Positions 58,605-64,000 of a DNA stretch of 64,000 bases are shown here, piece by piece. Within the stretch, counting starts at the first letter, position 1, and the number at the start of each line of letters is the position of its first letter. The translations under genes were made by a program, and so were the position numbers. This DNA is from Actinoplanes xinjiangensis (GTDB lineage Bacteria > Actinomycetota > Actinomycetes > Mycobacteriales > Micromonosporaceae). The notes below the pieces were generated by a model. It did not search any database. It had not been told where the DNA came from and saw only the letters and a program-made list of their open reading frames with translations. The stretch spans positions 62,001 to 126,000 of the forward strand of contig NZ_QGGR01000013.1 in NCBI RefSeq assembly GCF_003148685.1. The letters run 5' to 3'.

Positions 58605-59885
58605 TCAGGCGGTCGAGCAGGGCATCCCGTTGAGGGTGACGGACGTGGGCCGGGCGGTGTCGCCGGTATGGGCGGCCTGGAAGCCGATGCCGACCGCGGC
58701 GCCGGCGGCGATGGTGGCGTTGTGGGCGACGTTCCTCGCCGTCACCCGTCCGGAGGTGGGGGAGTAGGTGGCGTTCCATCCGGAGGTGATGGCCTGCCCG
58801 CCGGGCAGGGTGAAGGCCAGGGTCCAGCCGTTGAGGGTGGTGGTGCCGGTGTTGGTGATGGTGACGCTCGTGGTGAGGCCGGTGTTCCAGGCGCTGACGG
58901 TGCTGGTGACCCGGCAGGTAGCGGCGGACGAAGGGCTGGTGCTCGGGCCGCCGGTGGTCAGGCCGAAGAAGGCGACGGCGTACGCGGCCATGCCGCTGGA
59001 CGGCAGGCTGTGCCCGGCGCCCTGGACGCTGTACGCCTCGACCTGGACGGTGCCGGAGGTGTCGGCGTAGCGGCGGCGGTTCCAGCCCGGCTGTGGGGTG
59101 TCGGTGCTCGTCGGGGTCTGGCCGAGCCCGAAGACGTCGGTCCACTGCTCGATGGATTCCTGCAGCAACGAGTACGGCACGAGGGTGTCGTTCGTGCCGT
59201 GCCACAGTTGGACGCGCGGGCGGGGGCCGGTGTGTCCGGGGTACGCCCGGCGGACGGCGTCGCCCCACTGCTGCGGTGTCCGGTTCATGGTGCCGCCGGT
59301 GCACCGGCTGCTGCCGGGCGGATAGTCGGCGGCGTTGGCGAAGCAGTCGAAGGGCACTCCCATGAAGGAGGCGCCCGCCTTGAAGACGTCGGGGTAGACG
59401 GCGAGCATGTGCTGGGTCATCATGCCGCCGGAGGAGCTGCCGGTGGCGTAGACCCGGTTCGGGTCGCCGCCGTACTGCCGCTGGGCGTAGGTCACCATCG
59501 AGACGATGGAGACGGGGTCGCTGCCGCCGCCGTGCCGCTTGGCGGCGTCCGACCAGGTGTCGAAGCACTTACCGAACCCGGCGTCCTGCTGTGCGCTCGG
59601 GTAGATCACGAGGAACCCGTACTGATCGGCGAGGCGGGCGAACTCGCTCTGCTGGTAGAAGCCCGGCCCGGAGCCGCCGCAGCCGTGCATGGCCACGACG
59701 ACGGCCGGGGCGGCCGGGCGGTTGTCCGGGACGTAGACGTGCATGCGCATACCGCCGGGGTTGGCGCCGAAACCGGTGACCTCGACGAGGGTGGCGGCAT
59801 ATGCGGGCCGCAACGACGGGACGACAAGACCGGCCGTGGCCAACGAGGCGGCCGCCGCGAGCAGTAACAGACGTCGGAATCTCAT
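58605..59885 (-). CDS. secreted LpqC/PHB-depolymerase-type esterase with CBM2
   Basis: 426 residues. Signal peptide to about residue 30 (PAYAA). Catalytic alpha/beta-hydrolase domain (about 32-310): MHGCGGSGPGFYQQSEFARL, VYATGSSSGGMM (GxSxG nucleophile), LWHGTNDTLVP (Asp) and QGAGHSLP (His), with three or four Cys. After a Ser/Thr-rich linker a C-terminal CBM2 (about 325-426, Cys at both ends) ends LNGMPCSTA. The PHB-depolymerase/CE1 fold includes acetyl-xylan and feruloyl esterases. The CBM2 favours plant-wall ester hydrolysis over PHB. AAGGGAG lies before the ATG. Confidence 0.93.
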   Translation of the reverse strand: MRFRRLLLLAAAASLATAGLVVPSLRPAYAATLVEVTGFGANPGGMRMHVYVPDNRPAAPAVVVAMHGCGGSGPGFYQQSEFARLADQYGFLVIYPSAQQDAGFGKCFDTWSDAAKRHGGGSDPVSIVSMVTYAQRQYGGDPNRVYATGSSSGGMMTQHMLAVYPDVFKAGASFMGVPFDCFANAADYPPGSSRCTGGTMNRTPQQWGDAVRRAYPGHTGPRPRVQLWHGTNDTLVPYSLLQESIEQWTDVFGLGQTPTSTDTPQPGWNRRRYADTSGTVQVEAYSVQGAGHSLPSSGMAAYAVAFFGLTTGGPSTSPSSAATCRVTSTVSAWNTGLTTSVTITNTGTTTLNGWTLAFTLPGGQAITSGWNATYSPTSGRVTARNVAHNATIAAGAAVGIGFQAAHTGDTARPTSVTLNGMPCSTA

Positions 59886-60169
59886 CTGTCGAACTCCCTT
59901 GGGTGCTGGGCGACAGCCGATTCGCGCCGATGTCCTCGTGCGAACGTGCCGCGCCCTGGGGACTGGGGGATGTCGGCCCGGGGGGTCGGTCGTGCGAGAA
60001 CGGGACCGGCGAGACCCTCGCATGCCACGTAGTTTCCCGCTGGGGCAGGTAAGTGTCAATCGACAGACCTGGATGCCACCAGGCGGGTTCGCCGGTGGCT
60101 GCGGTGCTGTTTCGGACAAGACGCGCAACGTGGCGAGGACGTGTGGATGCCGGCCCCGGGAGCGGTCTG

Positions 60170-61222
60170 TCAGGATCGTGCGGCCGTGTCGGAGCAGGCA
60201 CTCAGCTCCGTGACGGTGTGGGCCCGGATCCCCGGCGGTGAGTCACCGGCACACCGGGCGACGACCGCCCGGACGTGTTCCTGAGCCGGCTCGGCCAACC
60301 CGTCGTACACGGCGACGAACACCTCGCGGCCGCGTTCCCGCGGCCATCCCGGAGGTAACAGCCGGATGGGCAGCAGCGGATCGAGCACGGGGAAGCGCCG
60401 GTAGGTGTCCATCACCTCGGTACGGGCCCGGACCGCCTCGGCACCGGTCACCTTCCCGGACCGGATCCGGGGCAGCAACGGCTCCCAGTTGCGCACGAAG
60501 GCCCCGTACTGCCGGGCGACGGCGGCGACGTCCCAGGCGGCGATGGGATCGCGGCCGGCAGCCGCCCGCACGTCGACATGGTGTGCCCGGAACACGGTCA
60601 TCGCGCCGAGGCTGACGGCTGCCAGCTCGGCTTCCACCCTCGGTCCCGGCGCGTGCGGGGACACCCACAGCCCGTCGTACAACGGCGCATATCCCAGCCA
60701 GCGCAGCTGCCCCCGCAACGCCCGCCGGCGTGTGCCCTGATCCTTGGGCAGTGAGAAGGCCACCAGCGTCCAGGCGCCGTCCCACGAGTCGGCCGGCGCC
60801 GCGAACGCCGCGATGCGGGCCCCGCCGACCGACAGCGTGGTCGCGGCGGCCGGGGTCAGCCGGTAGGAGCTGTGCCGCCCGTGCCGACAGCCTTCCAGGA
60901 CCCCGCGCCGGGCCAGCCGGCTCACCGCCGTGCGGGCGCCGGCGCTGCTCACACCGGACTCCCCGAGCAACGCCACGATCGCCGCCGACGGCAACCAGGC
61001 CCGGGTGCTCAGCGTGTAGTCGGCCACCAGGGTGACCGCCAGGCCCTGCGGAGAACTGCCGGACTGCCTGCGGGGCAGCACCGATCCGGTCTCGACGTCG
61101 GGGAAGATCTCCTCGATGTCGAAGGGATCGACAGCCGGAACGCTCCCGGCGGGCAGGGGCACGGCCACGGATACGCACTGTAGTCGATGGGTGGGCGCCG
61201 TCGGGGGAGGCGCCGAGGTCAT
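60170..61222 (-). CDS. PaaX family transcriptional regulator
   Basis: 350 residues. The start MTSAPPPTAPTHRLQC is a linker. Then come DPFDIEEIFPD, the N-terminal winged helix (LLGESGVSSAGARTAVSRLA), a central domain (WLGYAPLYDGLWVSPHA) and the C-terminal domain (RRFPVLDPLLPIRLLPPGWP). PaaX-type regulators repress ring-hydroxylating and other catabolic genes and are released by acyl-CoA ligands. The ATG overlaps the stop of the RsbW-like gene (ATGA), tying it to a sigma-switch operon. This is an unusual partner for PaaX. A GTG start further in would be more typical. Confidence 0.88.
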   Translation of the reverse strand: MTSAPPPTAPTHRLQCVSVAVPLPAGSVPAVDPFDIEEIFPDVETGSVLPRRQSGSSPQGLAVTLVADYTLSTRAWLPSAAIVALLGESGVSSAGARTAVSRLARRGVLEGCRHGRHSSYRLTPAAATTLSVGGARIAAFAAPADSWDGAWTLVAFSLPKDQGTRRRALRGQLRWLGYAPLYDGLWVSPHAPGPRVEAELAAVSLGAMTVFRAHHVDVRAAAGRDPIAAWDVAAVARQYGAFVRNWEPLLPRIRSGKVTGAEAVRARTEVMDTYRRFPVLDPLLPIRLLPPGWPRERGREVFVAVYDGLAEPAQEHVRAVVARCAGDSPPGIRAHTVTELSACSDTAARS

Positions 61223-61623
61223 CCCGCCGCGAGTGCGAAGCGCAGTCTGACGACGGTGCCCTCAGCGCCCGCGACGGTGCTGACCTGGTCACAAAGGCGC
61301 TCGACGATCGCCAGGCCACGGCCGCGGTCGGCGTCGGCGGCGGGCATCGGGCCGCCGAAGGACCGCAGGGGCCCGCCGTCGACGACATCGCAGGCGAACT
61401 GATCGTTCTCGGCCCAGATCCGGACCAGGCCGCCGCCGCTGGTGTGCTGCAAGGTATTGGTCACCAGCTCACTGACGGCGATGACCAGCGACATGGTGCG
61501 TTCCGGGGTCAGTCCGAGCTGTTCGGCCTGCCGTTGCGCGAAGGCACGGACGGCCGGTAGGTGATCGGCTGTGCTGTAGGCCATCACCGCCGCCACGGGG
61601 GCATCCGTATCGGGCTCGGTCAT
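61219..61623 (-). CDS. RsbW-like anti-sigma ATP-binding kinase
   Basis: 134 residues, a single GHKL-type ATPase domain: SLVIAVSELVTNTLQHTSGG (N-box), CDVVDGGPLRSFGGP, ADRGRGLAIVERLCDQV (G-box) and GTVVRLRF. These kinases bind a sigma factor and phosphorylate a STAS antagonist. It overlaps the STAS gene at its start and PaaX at its end, each by 4 bp. No sigma factor gene is in the window. Confidence 0.92.
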   Translation of the reverse strand: MTEPDTDAPVAAVMAYSTADHLPAVRAFAQRQAEQLGLTPERTMSLVIAVSELVTNTLQHTSGGGLVRIWAENDQFACDVVDGGPLRSFGGPMPAADADRGRGLAIVERLCDQVSTVAGAEGTVVRLRFALAAG

Positions 61624-61973
61624 GCCGGCTGGTCCGGCCCAGCCGCTGCGCCGTCCACCGCTTGCGTGGGGTCCCGCAGCAGCTCCAGCACGCCGGTGAT
61701 CTCCAGGACGGTCGCCACGGTTCCGGTGGTGTTGACGACGTAGAGGCTGCCTGCCCGCTCCAGGGCGGCGTGGTGCGCGGTGACGAGCGCATGCAGGCCG
61801 CTGGAGTCGAGGAACCGGACCCCCGCCAGATCGACGATGACCATCTCGCTGGCCCGGACCGCCTCCAGCAGGGTCGCCGTCATCTCGTCGCGGCTGCGGA
61901 GGTCGCACTCGCCGGTCAGGGCCACGCGGACTCTGTCGGCGCCGTGGATCTTGCGCGCCTCGAAGTGGGACAT
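61620..61973 (-). CDS. STAS domain anti-anti-sigma factor
   Basis: About 117 residues. The STAS fold with VRVALTGECDLRSRDEMTAT and VIVDLAGVRFLDSSGLHALV. The DSSG serine is the phosphorylation site used by RsbW-like kinases. The ATG at 61973 is the likely start. Its end overlaps the kinase gene (ATGA). When dephosphorylated it should capture the kinase and free a sigma factor. Confidence 0.9.
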   Translation of the reverse strand: MSHFEARKIHGADRVRVALTGECDLRSRDEMTATLLEAVRASEMVIVDLAGVRFLDSSGLHALVTAHHAALERAGSLYVVNTTGTVATVLEITGVLELLRDPTQAVDGAAAGPDQPA

Positions 61974-62055
61974 GACCGTCTGCGGCGCCTTCTCGGAGTG
62001 GACAGCGGAAAAGCTCCACCAGCATGATCGTTGCCCGCTACAGGTGTCAACTTCC

Positions 62056-64000
62056 TCAGCGGGCCGCCGGCCTGTCGACCGCCGGGGCATCTCCACGCCA
62101 GGAGTACGGCTGTGCGTCGGCCGGGCCGGCGAACTGGATGCACAGGATGGCGGTGTCGTCGGCGCGTGCTTCGGCGCCGGCCATCCGGTCGAGGAGATGA
62201 CGGCACAGCGTCGCCGCGTCCGGCGCGGTGAGGTGGCCGGCGGCATCGGCGAGCCGCTGCATGTTCTCCGCGATGTGCTCGTCAGCCCGTTCGACGAGAC
62301 CGTCGGTGTACCAGACCAGGATGGCGTCGTGCGGCATGACCAGCTCGCCCTGACCGCGCGCCGCCCTGCCGACTCCGAGCGGCAGCGATCGGCCGCCCCA
62401 CAGGTACTCGGCGCCGGTTCCGGTGACCAGCAGGGGCGGCAGGTGCCCGGCGCAGGCGTACCGCAGCAGCCGGGTGGCCGGATCGTAGTCGGCGTATCCG
62501 ACGGTGGCCGTGCCCGCGTCGGGAATGAGGGTGCTCGCCCGGTCGAGAGCATCAAGGGCTCCGGCCGGCCCGGGCGCCGTCTGGGCCAGGATCCGCAACG
62601 CCGACTGCAGGCGCGCCATCGCCGCCGCCGCCGCGAGTTGATGCCCGACGACGTCACCGACGGCGAAACCGACCCGCCCGGCCGGGACGGCGAACACGTC
62701 GTACCAGTCACCACCCACCTGATGCGCCACGTCGGCCGGCCGATAGTCGGCACAGACCTGGATGCCGGGCAGGCCGCTGGCGAGTGTCGGCAACAACGCC
62801 TGCTGCAGTTCCCGCGTGGCGTCCCGCTCCCGCTCGTACATCTGCGCGCGGCGCAGCGCCTGCCCGCTGAGAGTCGCCAGAGCCACGGCGAAGGCGATGA
62901 CGCCGGCATCGGCGCCGTGCTCACGGTGGAAGCTGAAAGCCAGCGAACCCAGAGCACCGGCATCACCGTCGATCGGTACGCACATGCCGCTGTTGACGCC
63001 GAGCGTGCGATAGACGTCCTCCAGATGCGGATAGGCGGCCACCGCCTCGGTACGCGTCTGATGGATCACCGGTCGTCCGGTACGCATGACGTCGCTGTGC
63101 GGTGTCGCGGCACCGGCCGGAATCCCCCGATACCGGTCCGTCATGTCCGCGGGGCGGCCGTCGGTGGTCCACAGGACGAGCTCGGTGCTGCCGGCTGCGG
63201 CGAGCGCGACACTGCCGTGGTCGGCGATCAGCCCGATACCCTCGCGCACGATGGCCTGGGCGATCTCCTCCGAGGTCGCGGCCTTCGCCAGATCCGTGGT
63301 GAGGACCTGCAGGGCGTGCAGGCGCAACCGTGCGGCCCGTTCCACCGAGGTGTCCGAGCGGGCGCGATCACGTTCGGCCACCCCGACGGCGAGAGCCCAG
63401 GCGCCGAGGATGGTGGTGGCCAGAAACAGCTGGAGCGTCATGGTGATCAGCTGTTCCGAGGTGTCCAGAGCCGCCCACGGGCCGTGCCCGGTGCTGGTCA
63501 TCAGGTTGGCCGTCACCGTGGTCGCCAGGCCGGCGGTGAGCGTCGCGACGAGAGGCCGGCTGAACGCCAGCGCGAACAGCACCGGGATGGGCAGATAGAA
63601 CAGCGGCATGCCCTGCGGCCAGAAGCCGATCACCGTCGCCGCGACCGCCGACCCGACACTCAGGACCCACCCGAGCGGGCCTGACCGGCCGGGGCTGTAC
63701 CGCCAGGCCAACACACAACCGGCGACGGTGAGTACGCCTGTCGCGTCGCCGGCCCAGAACGAGACGAACGCCTGCGGCCACGGCACGGGGACACTCGCGA
63801 CGAGGGTCGTGGCACCGATGGCACCACCGACGATCGGCGCGGCGACGACACAACAGCCGAGGAACGCCAACAGGTCACGGCGGCGCCGCAGGTCCACCGG
63901 GCCGGGCACGTTCCTCCGCAGCAGCAGTGCTCCCACCAGCGGTTCTGCCGTGTTGGCGAGTGCGAAGCCCGACGCCGACCGGACGGACATGCCCTGTGAC
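62056..64000 (-). CDS. MASE1-GAF-SpoIIE phosphatase, N-terminus off window
   Basis: The frame is open to the right edge. An internal ATG at 63990 exists, but SGFALANTAEPLVGALLLRR is the middle of a MASE1 membrane sensor, so the true start lies outside. Several spans follow (to about 205 of the visible 648 residues), then a GAF domain (LHALQVLTTDLAKAATSEEI through LGVNSGMCVPIDGDAG) and a SpoIIE phosphatase with VGGDWYDVF, GDVVGHQLAAAAAM, CAGHLPPLLV, YTDGLVER and DDTAILCI. It should dephosphorylate the STAS protein encoded 82 bp downstream and so switch the module on. Confidence 0.9.
   Translation of the reverse strand, partial: SQGMSVRSASGFALANTAEPLVGALLLRRNVPGPVDLRRRRDLLAFLGCCVVAAPIVGGAIGATTLVASVPVPWPQAFVSFWAGDATGVLTVAGCVLAWRYSPGRSGPLGWVLSVGSAVAATVIGFWPQGMPLFYLPIPVLFALAFSRPLVATLTAGLATTVTANLMTSTGHGPWAALDTSEQLITMTLQLFLATTILGAWALAVGVAERDRARSDTSVERAARLRLHALQVLTTDLAKAATSEEIAQAIVREGIGLIADHGSVALAAAGSTELVLWTTDGRPADMTDRYRGIPAGAATPHSDVMRTGRPVIHQTRTEAVAAYPHLEDVYRTLGVNSGMCVPIDGDAGALGSLAFSFHREHGADAGVIAFAVALATLSGQALRRAQMYERERDATRELQQALLPTLASGLPGIQVCADYRPADVAHQVGGDWYDVFAVPAGRVGFAVGDVVGHQLAAAAAMARLQSALRILAQTAPGPAGALDALDRASTLIPDAGTATVGYADYDPATRLLRYACAGHLPPLLVTGTGAEYLWGGRSLPLGVGRAARGQGELVMPHDAILVWYTDGLVERADEHIAENMQRLADAAGHLTAPDAATLCRHLLDRMAGAEARADDTAILCIQFAGPADAQPYSWRGDAPAVDRPAAR

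Overview
The window is very GC-rich, with dense coding, frequent ATGA/GTGA gene overlaps, GTG starts and several start codons placed 6-7 nt after a TAnnnT -10 box (leaderless style). The gene content (GAF-ANTAR proteins, SpoIIE-type phosphatases, PaaX, DUF6209, GH9 with CBM2, Tat-exported glycosidases, and LacI-type control of ABC sugar importers with no ATPase gene) points to a soil actinomycete, most likely of the Micromonosporaceae (Actinoplanes-like). The genus is an inference. No rRNA, tRNA, CRISPR array or insertion sequence was seen.

Region 1 (1-5.4 kb): the start of a TetR regulator divergent from a quinone-oxidoreductase-like enzyme across a perfect 24-bp palindrome, a methyl-accepting chemotaxis protein, and two tandem LacI paralogues with identical recognition helices. 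Region 2 (5.4-18.6 kb): a plant-glycoside locus. Two permeases, a cytoplasmic GH78, a solute-binding lipoprotein, a Tat-exported GH78 and a GH1 enzyme are joined mostly by 4-bp overlaps. Next to them is a divergent pair of secreted esterases, one closely resembling polyester-degrading cutinases. AACGTT-centred boxes lie at the LacI gene, at the ABC promoter and between the esterases, so the whole block may be one LacI regulon. Region 3 (18.6-29.4 kb): a Bcr/CflA efflux pump with a divergent MmyB-type regulator, a VOC protein, a divergent pair of secreted DUF6209-like proteins, several very small acidic proteins, a Gly/Thr-repeat secreted protein, and gene remnants.

Region 4 (29.4-35.8 kb): a large secreted GH9 cellulase behind a perfect CebR-type operator, a NarL-type two-component pair, and a membrane acyltransferase. 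Region 5 (35.8-41.4 kb): three GAF-ANTAR paralogues interleaved with an M20 peptidase and a zinc metallopeptidase lipoprotein. All three carry the same 16-nt box 96-98 nt before the start codon, followed by a hairpin and CCTGCAG. This is the strongest candidate for an undescribed regulatory element here.

Region 6 (41.4-56 kb): a VOC/WYL-regulator pair around a perfect inverted repeat, an FAD-Rieske oxidoreductase, a membrane protein with a YtrA-type GntR regulator behind a 48-bp inverted repeat, a WGR-DUF4132 protein, a CPBP protease/histidine kinase/response regulator operon, a GNAT, a LigT-like protein and a GAF-SpoIIE phosphatase. Region 7 (56-64 kb): a phosphodiester glycosidase, two small stress-type proteins, a secreted CBM2 esterase, and a minus-strand operon running off the right edge (MASE1-GAF-SpoIIE phosphatase, STAS protein, RsbW-like kinase, PaaX regulator), the last three joined by 4-bp overlaps.
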